From Hyphodiscus hymeniophilus (Eukaryota > Ascomycota > Leotiomycetes > Helotiales > Hyphodiscaceae), in the NCBI GenBank assembly GCA_016508695.1, contig VNKQ01000007.1, positions 992,001-1,056,000 on the forward strand: DNA of 64,000 bases, given 5' to 3'. Below the pieces are notes generated by a model. It was given only the letters and a program-made list of their open reading frames with translations. It made no database searches and was not told where the DNA came from. The number at the start of each line of letters is the position of its first letter. The first letter of the stretch is position 1. Made by a program: the position numbers and the translations under genes. Shown here one piece after another: positions 44,140-55,010 of the stretch.

Positions 44140-45924
44140 CTATTCCCCCTGCCTCTTGTACGCATCCTCGATCAACTGCGCATATCTACTGTAGGCCTGG
44201 TATCGCATGACATTACCCTTGTCCGTCCTCGGAATCCCTTTGTAGGAAGCTGATGCAGGACCAACAGCGACGAGCATATCCCTATCGATCCCCTCCGTTC
44301 GCCAATCCGGATCATTTGAGAACACGTCGCCGATGCCCATCACCCACCTTTCAAGCTCATGCCAGATCCTACTTTTCACCTCCTCAACATAGTCCCCGCC
44401 ATCTGGAGATGCCTCCTGTCCCGTATTTGACGAAGCATCCGTACAGCTTCTCAACCATACCAACATGCCAAGCCTGCTTCTCCCCTCGCCAAAGAGCACA
44501 CACTCATCCACCCACTCCCCGCATCTCGATTTGACCACCTCCTCGTACGAGTTGGCCGGGATGACGCGCGCGCTGGCAATGCTGAAATAGTCATCCAAGC
44601 GTCCCAGGAACTTCCACCGAGTGGCATCATTGTCATGCTGGACGAACACGTCCTTGGTATGGAAGACATCGGCCGGCGAAGGGGTAGTTTTTTCATCCAA
44701 CTGCAGTTCCGAGACTACGCCGGGAAGAGTTCTCTGGACTGTACATTCGTAGAGCTGTTGTTGCGTAGAATCCGGGACGATCGTCTCGCTGCTCCCCCGA
44801 CTCAGCGGCGCCATGACGATGTATCTCGCCGCCCGCGGAGCTATTGCCATGTATTCCCAACTGGTATCATCTGCAGCGCGGCCTCCAGAGTCCATCAAGA
44901 TGCCGGTCTCGCTCCTGAAGGAAGACGACGATCAATAGGTTTCCCATGGCGCGGACAAGGATACTCACATCCCGTAGAGACTACTGAATCTGATCCCATT
45001 CCGAACCAACAAGTCCCCGATCCCACCAGGACAGACAGCACCGAAGTTGAACACTCGCGGACATGCTTTCAGAACAGCAAGTCCTGCCTCGTTGCCAGCC
45101 AGGAGACCTAGCCATCGCGGCGTCAGGCCTAGTCTGAACGGGCTCGTGGCCTCTATCGTCTTGACCATATCCTCGACGGTGTACTTCAGCCGATCATTGA
45201 GGAAGTAGACCGGTGCGCTCTTTGCGAACGCGGTAAGGAAATGACTCAGGCCGGCACTGTTGTACAGATTGCTCGCAAACAAGCCCGGCTTATTGAGTCC
45301 AGCGTTTCGAAAGCGCCTCTGTAACCGACACATAATGGCGGCGTGCGTCATGGAGTTGATCTTCGGGACCCCAGTTGATCCCGATGAGTGCCATAGAAAA
45401 GCGGTTTTGGAGGGTAGTGCTGTGGGTACTTCGATTGCTGGAGTTGTCGTTGATGCTTCCAACGAAGCTCGATCGCACATGGGCACCAGCCGATAGTGGT
45501 TGTGCTCGTTTTGCATCTTCTGGACATAATCTGCCATATCGTTCCCATAGACCAGGACTTCGCATTTTGCTCGCTGCAGCAAGACAGGCGCAAATTGGAA
45601 GGGGAGACGAATGGAGAGGAAGAGGACTGTGTAGCCGAGCTTTATGAGCGCAAGGACCGTCGCGCCGTACTCGACATCCCCAGGACTGACGACAGTTATA
45701 ACTTTGGAGACGTGTGTCTCCACTGCCTTTAGTCCACGGTCGTGATAGTATGAAACGGCTTCGTTGACCATACGGATAAACTTCTCGGGTGTGAACGTCT
45801 CGAATGGTAGGGGTGCGGTCTTGGATATTGGGAATCCGAGCACAGTATTCTGCTGCGGCGCTCGGGCAGCATGGTCGATGTAATCGACGAGGTTGGTACA
45901 TGATGAAAAGATCGAGTCTTCCAT
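44140..45924 (-). CDS. Stand-alone NRPS-like adenylation-domain protein
   Basis: Exons 45924-44969 and 44914-44140 give 576 residues. Adenylate-forming motifs are HSSGSTGVPK (A3), LYGMSETG (A5, created by the splice), WKFLGRLDDYFSIASARVIP (A7-A8 region) and KGIPRTDKGNVMR (A10 lysine). Similar fungal NRPS-like proteins continue into a phosphopantetheine carrier and a reductase domain. This one stops about 20 residues after A10, with no GxxS carrier motif and no downstream remnant. It should form an acyl- or aminoacyl-adenylate, but the substrate cannot be told. The neighbour upstream on the same strand is a ferric-reductase-like gene. Confidence 0.85.
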
Positions 45925-46542
45925 GCTGCCGACTTCATGAGTAGGAGAGAGACGCTATGATGCTCATACATGGAGGCAACTCTCGAGCAAATGGGTCCCT
46001 CTCGTATTTATCAGATCTGATTAGCAATTAGAAAACACAATGTAACACCAGCTGAAATCCGTAGCTTCGGGGTTTCCGACCCGGTAGGACTGAATGTTCC
46101 ACTGACTACCAAATGTTCTAGAACCCCTTGAAGATGCCAGATACTTAAAGCCTGACACAGCCATCAGCGCTCTGCTACCTAGGTTCCGCAAAGCAAACTG
46201 GCTGAGAAATCGCTCAGTCTTTACGTACTATGGCCTCGTAGCAAAAACGCATCTTCTGCTTTGCAGAACTTTGTTGCTTCCCCCTCCGTGTCACTTCAAG
46301 CTCAGCGATGAAAACTTCCATGACACAACAGGTTGTGCCAATATGTTCGTCGTACCACTCACCGATGAAGGTCGCAATGAGCAAATTTCAGCAGAAACAA
46401 AAAGTATTCATGGCTCGTTCACTTGCACGTAACCAGGTAGTAACCATTTATAATTATTCATTATCATCTACATCGTTCATTCATGGGCTCAGGCCAAACC
46501 CTTTTTAAAACGCCAATCCGACCAGACCAGCAAGTTAATAAT
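45925..46542. other. Intergenic, no gene seen
   Basis: This holds the 5' flank of the adenylation gene and the 3' flank of the reductase gene, both minus strand. No supported frame was found. Confidence 0.4.
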
Positions 46543-48610
46543 CTACCAACCAAAACACTCAGAGTGCAGATATATCCCCTGAGCGCCTGTGCCCTTATGT
46601 ACCGCCCTCTCATCTGAACATCTAACAACTGTTCTTCTAACATCACTACTTAGTCCCAAAGGTCCACAAACAGCAACTCCCGTCTCGCCTTCAGCCTGCT
46701 CCAGCAATTCCCAAAGCAAAGGATAGAAGTCTGGACGTCCGCTCTGAAACGTTGCGCAGGGTAATATTCTTGATCTCGTTCCGGATTTGAGACTTAAAGA
46801 TGAATTGGATCGTGATTGGATTTTGACTCTTGTGCTTTTCTTGCTATCGTCTGAGCCATCTTTCTCATCAACGACCTCGCGGATGCTGTCCGAGTCTTCT
46901 TCTTCGACATTGACACAACAGCATGGCCCAAGGCTTTTGTCACATGCGCAATCACATTCTGGGGTTTGGCTTTCTTCCCCAGTAGTGAAATTATCATCAC
47001 ACGTGACGTGGATTCTGATTGAGAGCTCGATGCCTGCTGCACGGATCATCTCAGATGCGGAAGTAAGCTCTGACGCTGTCCAGGATGTCCAAGAAGTGTT
47101 CTTGACGATCCAGATGAATACCACGCGCTTGACGGGGAGCCTGCCCTTCTGAGAACGAGCGGCGATGTCGAGGAGGATGGGGAGCGTGAATGTCGTTCCA
47201 GTGGATCCAGATACTAGCAGGACCGTATCGAATGATCCAAAATCGCTGTGAGAGTTGCCGTACGGACCGTCGATGAGTGCAAGGTGTGTTTCTTGGACAT
47301 ACCTGGTCGACGATGTATCCGAGTCCTCTCTGGTCGGTAGTAGTGAGGTTGATGAATTCGTAGCAGTTTTCAGAAGGCGGGAAGTGAAGCCCTTGTGCCC
47401 TTTCAGAAGAAAGACTAACTCGCCACCGTGAGAAGAGGGGATTGAAGCAATGGTGGCAGGATGCGACTGGCCAAGCCCAAACTTTGGAATCGATAGTAGG
47501 ACATGTGATCCAGGACTCCAGTTCTTGATTGTTTTGCTCTGAACACAAACCTTGGTCACACCACCATCTAACGCTGTCAAAGTGGCATGCCCAGGACGTG
47601 CATTGTTCCAAGCGAATCTTGCGCTTCGGATGATTCTGTCGATCAAGTAGAGGGCGATCGGGATATAAATATAAACTCTTGAATATAGCGCTGTGCTTGG
47701 CAAATGATACATGACTGCGATGATGAAGCCGAAAAACGTGACGATGTGTTGAACGACGAAGAATTCATACGAAAGGTTTCGAATTGGCGCAAGAGTACTC
47801 AGGTTCATCCAGAGAAGGATTATAGCCGTAGCAAATCCAGTTGGGATACAGCTGTCTGTCGAGTATTCCAGCTCTCTGAGGCCGTAAGCATTCCAAGCAA
47901 GATGCAAGAAAATGACATGGAGAAGGACCAGGAACAGCAGGACTCTTGCGACCCATCTATGGATGACATTCAATCGCTCGTACGAGACTCCACTGGCAAG
48001 GCCAATCAGGTTGTTCTTCCCAGCCAGTAAGATCAATAGAGGAACTTGTGCAACAGCTAACCAAGCAGCTCTCACTCCCAAAGATGTATAATGTTGCGCT
48101 CCTTCAACATCGCTGTCGACAAACTCAAGGATGAGTACCCAAGACAGGTATCCCACTATGAGTATGATTGTTCCAAGGGGAGGCACTTTGAAGTATCGGC
48201 TGCTCTTCGGTGTCCATTGCGGATATGATGCCTCTCGGTAGATAGCCGTGATAGTTGCGATGGATGTCGAAAAGACATTCGACGGCGCGGCGGGTCGTGG
48301 CCGGTTAGCAGCAGAAGCGCGCATTCTGTCGAGGTTAGTGACTGCGTGCCTCTCTAGTATCCCCAACATACCTTAACCTGGCAGTCATCTTCTGTGTGAG
48401 ATTGAAGAAAGCGGAGATAAGGATCACCGCGCAGACGCCGATCCAGAAATTCCTCGCATACATGTTGCCATCTATTTGGAATTGGGTATCGTCGAGGATC
48501 TCTCCGAGGAACATCGAAGCGTCGGTCGTGTTTGAGAAATCAATGCCCGAAGCATTTAGCGGCGCATCCGTAGGCGCACCGCCCATCATCATGCTGTCGC
48601 CCATATCCAT
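46543..48610 (-). CDS. Ferric reductase-like transmembrane protein (FRE/NOX family)
   Basis: Exons 48610-48372 and 48325-46543 give 673 residues. A short extracellular-type N-terminus (MDMGDSMMMGG) precedes a first helix FWIGVCAVILISAFFNL. Further helices carry the haem-ligand histidines in HRWVARVLLFLVLLHVIF and HIVTFFGFIIAVMYH. The FAD-binding region has SHPATIASIPS, and the NAD(P)H region has SGSTGTTFTLPILLD and CGPLGLSSDVRR. A cysteine-rich insert (CDCACDKSLGPCCC) lies between the two nucleotide-binding parts. Such proteins reduce Fe(III) or Cu(II) at the plasma membrane for uptake. The insert is not a usual part of the family. Confidence 0.92.
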
Positions 48611-49904
48611 GTTTGCGGTATTGAAAGGTTGTTCGTTGATCGATTTGAATTCCGGCAGACCTTAACTCTTGGTGTAGCGCGAGAGGTAGGACAAAGAAGT
48701 TATTGGGACATTAGTTGCAGGACGAAGATATTGACAAGACTAGCACAAATAGAAAGAAAGGTATTGCCAGGGAGCAGGATTGAACGACTTATGTACCGTC
48801 TCTAGGAAAGTGCGGGTTGAGGTGGTGGGAGGGAGAGAGAGGGAGTGATTTGAATATGAAACTTGCTCTGTGTGGGGATGGAAGCATCTTATCGCGAGAG
48901 AGAGAGAGGAAGGAACGATAAACTTGCTCACTCTAGACCCACCCCAACCGACTAGGTAAGGCAGGTACATAAGGTAGGTATGTAAATACGCTGCTTGTAC
49001 CTACCTAGGTGTGTATGGATAATTCTTTTTGACGCTCTTTCAACAGAGGATATATATAGTGCTACATGCCGTATCGGACAGACATCTTGAATCGTCGACA
49101 TCCAACAATGCGCATGTCCATGCTATTATTTCTTGTGGTGGTCGTACTTGGGAATCCTTAGGAGCCTTAAGCTCGTCCACTCAAAGCTCGTCACGATATT
49201 TGCTCATACAACCGCAGATGGCGTTGCAAACCCCCCCGATCCGTTGTTTTGCTCGAGTTTGGGACGTCGGGAAGTTGGGTGACACCGTGACAGTGTGAGT
49301 GGACGAGCAGATATGAGCAAGTTTCTCCTCTTTTCTGAATCCTGAAAATCCGCTCCCCTGCAAGCGTCGTTTGGACCTTTCAGCCTCGTCCAATCTTAGT
49401 CAGCAGGATCTGGGGAACACTGGAAGGCGATCAGGGGTGGCTGGCTGCTGTGGCTGTTGTGGCTGGTGGTGGTGGTGGTGGTGATTTCAAGCGCTCTACG
49501 AAGGTAAGTCTCTCCGTAACGTCGTGCGGGTCTTCTACTCGATTCCAGAGAAGAAACCCGTCGAATGTACAATCGAACTTGAGCAGTATGATAAAAGGAT
49601 CTTGCAAGGGGGATGAAGGTCAAGCTTCTGAAGCCATCCGTAGAAGAATGCAAAACCAGAACCACGGCATCATGATTGTGATTGATACATTATTGTATTC
49701 ATGGAAGCTTGTGCTTTGCTATACATCCTCCTGGCAGACGCAAAGCGCTAATTATCTACAAAGAAAGCACGTAAAGTAATCTGCGCCTGCTTCCCAACAA
49801 TGGCCCCTTCAAACCGCTCGCATCACTGACCTCAATGGTCAGCCGGTTCCGAGGAAGAGGGTCGATATTATCCTATTACTGGAATTAACACCACAACAGC
49901 AGCA
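48611..49904. other. Intergenic region with GA repeat and TAGGTA repeats
   Basis: A 1.3-kb gene-free stretch on the 5' side of the reductase gene and 3' side of the PAP2 gene. A GAGAGA microsatellite lies near 48830-48910. TAGGTA/TACCTA repeats, including a perfect 9-base inverted repeat (48972-49006), lie near 48950-49012. A short GGT-rich run is near 49462-49482. Confidence 0.5.
48972..49006. repeat. 9-base inverted repeat AGGTAGGTA / TACCTACCT
   Basis: Perfect arms separated by 17 bases, with further TAGGTA-like half sites on both sides, about 360 bases upstream of the reductase start. It could form a stem or be a paired factor site. Confidence 0.8.
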
Positions 49905-51182
49905 TCATGTCGTCTGACCACCATTGGTCCCGACATCGTGTCCTCCTACCGGTCTAGCCTCGAGATCGTTAGCGGCCGGGGCATGAACAGCTTTATCAGA
50001 GCCGGCATAAGATCCCACTCCGATCCCAGCCCAAAAACTCCTCTCGCTACTTCGAGGACCCCACGACCAACCAGCTCCTTGTGAGATAGGTAGATGGTAC
50101 CAGCGAAATGCAAAAATGGCTGTGACGGTACCAATAAAATATCCGAACAATATATCGAGGCCGTGGTGCCTGAAGTCGCTCCATCTCGTAGAAGCAATGT
50201 AGATACTGGCAAAAAAGGGAATGATGGCGAAGACTAAGAGGTATACTGGAGGAGCAGCAGCTTGATTTCTAGCGGCAATGATGGCTGCATTGTGCCCAGA
50301 AAGTTTGAGCTGTCCATCGAAGTTCGACACTCCCTTGTCTTGATCTTCAGAAATAATATGACTGCGCGTCTGTGTGGCGTCGTTGCGAGAGGGAAAAGCG
50401 GAATAGTGGGAGGCGTCTTCACTATACGGTCTCGGGGCCAGGAATGGGATGGCGATCGCAAGCTTGGAGGCGATGAAGAGACTTAGATAAATCAATCCAG
50501 CGGCTGAGAAGGAGGAGTGGCCACTTGGGAATGAGCGGAACCCGTCTTTCAAAACAGAGGAATCAGTGTTTTGGCAGATAGCGGCACTGACAAGAGAGAA
50601 GCCTTCTTGGGTTTTGGAGAATCCACCGACAACGTATTTGTTGACGTTGTCCAGGTCTGGTTGGCAACGGGAAAGAAGATCGGGCTGAGGTGTGGTTAGC
50701 AACATTTGTTTCAGAACAGTTCGTAGCATAGGGGTACGCCATTGAGTAAGATGACTTACTCGTGGTTTTCCAAACAAATTCTTCATCCCACTGGTGATCA
50801 AAAATGCTGCAGCAAGTGACAATCCAAGTCCCAGCCAGCCCGTATGAAGCTCCCATAACTTCCTCTTCCATATCAGTGCTTTCGGCGTAGATTTTGGGAC
50901 TGTTGGCCCTGGAACAAGCAGAATCGTCACCAAGAATATGATTACAGCTGGAGCTGCAAGACAACATACGACAAGAGTGGCAGTTGATATTTTCTCTTTT
51001 GTGACATAGGGAAAACTGATATCTGCATCAACCAGGGAGAATGGACGTTTGTTTGGTGTGATGATCGACAACACACCTCCCACAACGGCGGCTAGGATGA
51101 TGATGATCCAATCGAAGACGTAGGATAAAATGAGTGCCAGTGAAACGCGGTTTCCAGGTCGCAATCTCATTCTGGACATCAT
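49905..51182 (-). CDS. PAP2-family lipid phosphate phosphatase
   Basis: Exons 51182-50760 and 50684-49905 give 400 residues. The three phosphatase motifs are present: FGKPRPDLLSRC, created across the exon junction; PSGHS in SFPSGHSSFSAAG; and STRWSDFRHHGLDILFG. Several hydrophobic segments flank them. Members dephosphorylate phosphatidate or diacylglycerol pyrophosphate at ER, Golgi or vacuole membranes. The 75-base intron (50685-50759) is a multiple of three and has no stop, so an unspliced message would encode a continuous but motif-disrupted protein. The start is the first of two ATG codons before RMRLRPGNRVS; an upstream start in another exon is possible. Confidence 0.9.
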   Translation of the reverse strand: MMSRMRLRPGNRVSLALILSYVFDWIIIILAAVVGGVLSIITPNKRPFSLVDADISFPYVTKEKISTATLVVCCLAAPAVIIFLVTILLVPGPTVPKSTPKALIWKRKLWELHTGWLGLGLSLAAAFLITSGMKNLFGKPRVSHLTQWRTPMLRTVLKQMLLTTPQPDLLSRCQPDLDNVNKYVVGGFSKTQEGFSLVSAAICQNTDSSVLKDGFRSFPSGHSSFSAAGLIYLSLFIASKLAIAIPFLAPRPYSEDASHYSAFPSRNDATQTRSHIISEDQDKGVSNFDGQLKLSGHNAAIIAARNQAAAPPVYLLVFAIIPFFASIYIASTRWSDFRHHGLDILFGYFIGTVTAIFAFRWYHLPISQGAGWSWGPRSSERSFWAGIGVGSYAGSDKAVHAPAANDLEARPVGGHDVGTNGGQTT

Positions 51183-51807
51183 GGAAGACAAAGAAAGCTC
51201 TGGCCAAGACGAAGAACCAAGACAACTCCGAATAGTTGAGCACGCCAACAAAGATATGAGATTCGAGAGGAGTAGGAAGGAGGAAAGAGGTAAAGGAGAG
51301 GGGGAAAGGAAAAGAGAGAAATCAGTTTGAAGACGGGTTATTTTCTATCTCAAACAGAGGCGAGGAAGTCAGTAGTCAGTCGAGGTTGTGCCAAGAGGAT
51401 GAGCACGTGTGGAATGTCATTGAAGTCATCCAGAGAAGTGGTGATTGGAGCATGAGTCGAGGTGGTTGCTGACGAGTAAGGAAGGTAAACACGCGAGCAG
51501 GAACTGCGGGTGACATTGGCTGAACCGTGATGGTAAGAGCCAAGAACAACCAACCACGATGGTCGCCTGGGATTGGTTTAAGCGAGCAAGTAACTCGCAA
51601 TGATACAAAATACATATCCTCGTAAATGTGTTCGTCTTCTCCCGTACGCGCGTTCGTGGCTTTCGCATGTCGTCCAACGTCGTTACTGTAATTACCGTAC
51701 TTATTTCGGGGTGGTCCACTTTAAGCGCCAAGCGCCACGAGAGGGAAGCAAGTAGCACTCCAATTATCCCAGGATTTGAGACTTGAACTTTTATTCTTTA
51801 ACCGAGT
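51183..51807. other. Intergenic, no gene seen
   Basis: This holds the PAP2-gene promoter and the GCV1 3' flank, both minus strand. A purine-rich run lies at 51270-51330. Confidence 0.4.
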
Positions 51808-53199
51808 CTATGATGTAGCAGCGCCTTTCCAGTACTTGCTGGGAACGAAAGGCATCTTAGTAACCTGGGCTTTGCGTTGTTTGCCTCTAACCACAACAGC
51901 AACCTCAGTTCCAGACTTGTGGAAGTTATTCTTGATATAGCCCATCGCAATGTTCTTCCCCAAGGTCGGACTAGGACAGCCACTTGTTATAACCCCAATA
52001 CTCTTTCCCTGATCATCAACGATCTCAGCGCCTTCTCTCGCAGGTGCTCCCTCCACAGTGAGTCCAACCCTCCGTCTTTCCACTCCGCCACCTTCACTCT
52101 TCTTCTTCAATTGCGTTAGAATGACATCTGAGCCATGGAAGCCACCGCCTATTCGACGGTCCTTGCCAATCACCCAGCTCAATGCTGCTTCAACGGGTGT
52201 GGTGGTATCATCGAGGTCGTGCCCATAGAGACACATACCTGCTTCCAATCTCAAACTATCTCTCGCTCCAAGACCGGCGAGTTGGATTCTGTCCGGCCCT
52301 GCGGTCTGCAACAAAGATTCGGTAACAGCCACCGTTTCCGTAGGAGGGATTGAGATCTCGAATCCATCTTCACCTGTGTATCCCCCTCGGCTAACAAGTA
52401 GCGGACTTGAGACTTCTCCACCCGGTAGCTTGACTCTGACGTGTCTGGTTTGTCCAAAGAATAGATTCTTCAAATCCGTCTCATCAGGATCCACAAGAAT
52501 CGAGGTCAAGACCTCTTCACTCAGTGGTCCTTGCAAAGCAACTAACCCCCAATCCTCGAGAACTTTCCACTCGACGCTCTCCCCGCCATTCTTCTTAAAC
52601 TCATCCAATTGCTCTGTGAAATACCGCAGATCCTTCTCTCTACACCCCGCATTTGTCACAACGTAGAAAAGTTCCGGTCCCAGACGAGTGATGATTGTGT
52701 CGTCCACAATCCCTCCTGTTCCAGGCCATAATAATGTGCTCAATCCAGATCTGTGTGTCCCCTGCGAAGAGAGGGATGCCGGTGTGATGCTCTCGAGGAA
52801 CGCTGTAGCTCCTGGACCAGAGAAGTGGTGTTGGACCATATGGGAAACATCAAAGAGAGAAGAGTGGCTGCGTGTGAAATGGTGCGATGCACTGACGGAC
52901 AGTGATGTGTACTGGACTGGCATGTGGAAACCGCCAAATCCAACCATTTTGCCGCCATGGGCAAGATGCAGCTCATAGAGAGGGGTCTTGCGGAGTCCGC
53001 TGGAGGTTGAATCGTGGCGTATAAAGGGATTTGGCCGTGCTGGGAGGAGTTGCTGTCGCGGGGCTTTGGAGATGAGGGGTTGGGAGCAGGGTGAGTCTTT
53101 GCGCAAGACAGCTGTTGAAAGCTGCCGCGATGTTCGTGGGATTGTGCGACGAGCGATTGCAGAGTCGCCGACTCTTAATGCTACTCTGAGACGCTTCAT
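51808..53199 (-). CDS. GCV1: Aminomethyltransferase, glycine cleavage T protein, mitochondrial
   Basis: A single frame of 463 residues. A long Arg/Ser-rich presequence of about 70 residues precedes LRKTPLYELHLAHGGKMVGFGGFHMPVQY, then SHSSLFDVSHM, SRGGYTGEDGFEI, GLGARDSLRLEAGMCLYG, IGKDRRIGG and TSGCPSPTLGKNIAMGYI. The T protein transfers the aminomethyl carbon of glycine to tetrahydrofolate in the mitochondrial glycine-cleavage system. No intron is needed. The start is the only ATG that gives a presequence. Confidence 0.95.
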   Translation of the reverse strand: MKRLRVALRVGDSAIARRTIPRTSRQLSTAVLRKDSPCSQPLISKAPRQQLLPARPNPFIRHDSTSSGLRKTPLYELHLAHGGKMVGFGGFHMPVQYTSLSVSASHHFTRSHSSLFDVSHMVQHHFSGPGATAFLESITPASLSSQGTHRSGLSTLLWPGTGGIVDDTIITRLGPELFYVVTNAGCREKDLRYFTEQLDEFKKNGGESVEWKVLEDWGLVALQGPLSEEVLTSILVDPDETDLKNLFFGQTRHVRVKLPGGEVSSPLLVSRGGYTGEDGFEISIPPTETVAVTESLLQTAGPDRIQLAGLGARDSLRLEAGMCLYGHDLDDTTTPVEAALSWVIGKDRRIGGGFHGSDVILTQLKKKSEGGGVERRRVGLTVEGAPAREGAEIVDDQGKSIGVITSGCPSPTLGKNIAMGYIKNNFHKSGTEVAVVVRGKQRKAQVTKMPFVPSKYWKGAATS

Positions 53200-53465
53200 G
53201 ATCGGTCAATTGGTTGTTGTTAACAGTTATGTTGTCTGAACGAGGCTCCGAGAAGCATTAAAGTTAAGGCGCGGCTTCACCGGACCGTGCTGGTCCGTGC
53301 GGAATAGACCCAATTCACTCCCTTCATGATTCAGTCAACAGATGGTGTTCACTCTGATCTAACATCTCAGCATTGAATAGCAATGCTTGCTGGGAACTAG
53401 CCATAGTTTCTAGCCATTGTGCAATAATACAGGTTCGGGTCCTATCATATGAGGAGCGCTACGCT

Positions 53466-55010
53466 TCACTTCGTCTCAAAAGAATATCTGAGCCATCCCG
53501 ATAGGGCGTTCAAAGCCTCCCACCTAACAGTCTCATCTGGCTCGACCATCAACTCCATAACCCTGGCCTTCAGCCCTAACTTTTCCAGCTGACTCCTCTT
53601 TTCCGGGACCTCTTTGACCAACCAGCCAACATCATTGCATGCAATTGCGAGAACTTGCTTGTCGTTCTCCCAAGCCTTGCCCATAATCTCGGCCAATTTC
53701 TTAGGAAGCTCTCCTCTCTCGTTGTCGAGTATCCTACGAGCATTCTCCGCCCAGAATGTAGGGCTTCGATGAGGTGGTGACCAGCGGAGATGCCCTGCCT
53801 TTACTTCTGCAGCATACTCGTCGAACGTTGTTTGGGTCTTGGTGTACTCGTCCAGCATTTCGCTGAGAGCCTTTAAGTCATCCAACAGATCTTGATCCGT
53901 AAGATGTCGTCCATTGAGATTTTGAAGTAGGGCCGGAAGACGTGCAAGTACAGCGGTAGGGAGAAGCGTTTGTCGGTTCGTAGACAGTATGTTGTAGAAA
54001 GATGATACAAGCAGTCGCGTAGTCTTCTCCTTTGGTGACAAACGGAGAAGCTGTGTGAAGAGTGGAATAATGTCGAAATCACTATTGCCCCAAATTAGTC
54101 CGCGTGCTCAAACAGTTCTGCTGCAGTTGCTTACTCCTCGAGACCTTCTCCGATCTCAGCCCCCTCAAAGCTCAGTTGCCAAAGAACCAGGAGAACGTGA
54201 TATAGTAATTGCAATCCAACGCCACCACCTAGAGAGGCTTCAGCACTACGAGTACTAGCAGCACCACTCCAGAGCGTCGCAGAATCGCTATTCGAACCAA
54301 CGCCAGCTGCAGCCTTCAGGATATCAATCAATGGCGCAACAGTCTCTTTTCTTTGATTCCAGAATATATGTCTTGACTTCTTGTCTCTCAAAAGAGCCGA
54401 ATACTTCAGCACCGCGATATCTTGCAGACCCCCATCTGAAAGCTTTGTGAGGGTTGATAGATACGAGAATAGCTTGGGTAAGGCTTCGTCAGCTTGTCTC
54501 GATGTCGTAGGTGTACCAGCTATCATGGCTGTGAGCACGGTGGATGTGAGCAATGGCTTGGGATCCTCCGGGTCGTTCGAGTGTGTGAGGAGGGGTAGGA
54601 ATGGTTTGTATGGATCTGAGTGCTCTGAAAAAGCTGTAGAGAGTGCTGGAATACCTGTGAGGCGCGTGTTAGAGTATCTAGTATCATGGTAATAAGCAGC
54701 AGCACCAACCTTCGAGCAGATCTCCTAAAAGAACCAAGAAATACTGAACCACATCTGAACGTTTTGCAGAAGCAGCTGACTCCACCACACCTGGCTTTCC
54801 ACCCCCTCCAAGGAATAGCGTGCAATATGTGCTCAAATCATCTTCAATGGTCTGCTTCCTCTGTTCTTTCCTAACCTTGTCAATGGCTCGGATCTTACTC
54901 AATTGATCGTCAGTGATAGTGCCAGCTCGAACCGCACCCTCCCAAGGAATTGGCCGTTGGCGGATATTATTCTGGAGCGAGGAAAGATAAGTTGGAGGAT
55001 CGAGAGACAT
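53466..55010 (-). CDS. VMA13: V-type ATPase subunit H
   Basis: Exons 55010-54710, 54654-54135 and 54081-53466 give 478 residues, the usual length. The N-terminus is MSLDPPTYLSSLQNNIRQRPIPWEG. The ARM/HEAT-like helical repeats include LSDGGLQDIAVLKYSALLR and QLLYHVLLVLWQLSF. The C-terminal domain has PTFWAENARRILD, LKKLAEIM-type helices and VRWEALNALSGWLRY. Subunit H belongs to the V1 sector and both activates ATP-driven proton pumping and silences free V1. It acts at the vacuole and endosome membrane. Confidence 0.95.

Noticed and set aside
45290..45901. 203-residue minus-strand frame overlapping the adenylation gene
   Set aside because: It is out of frame with the motif-bearing frame and carries no domain.
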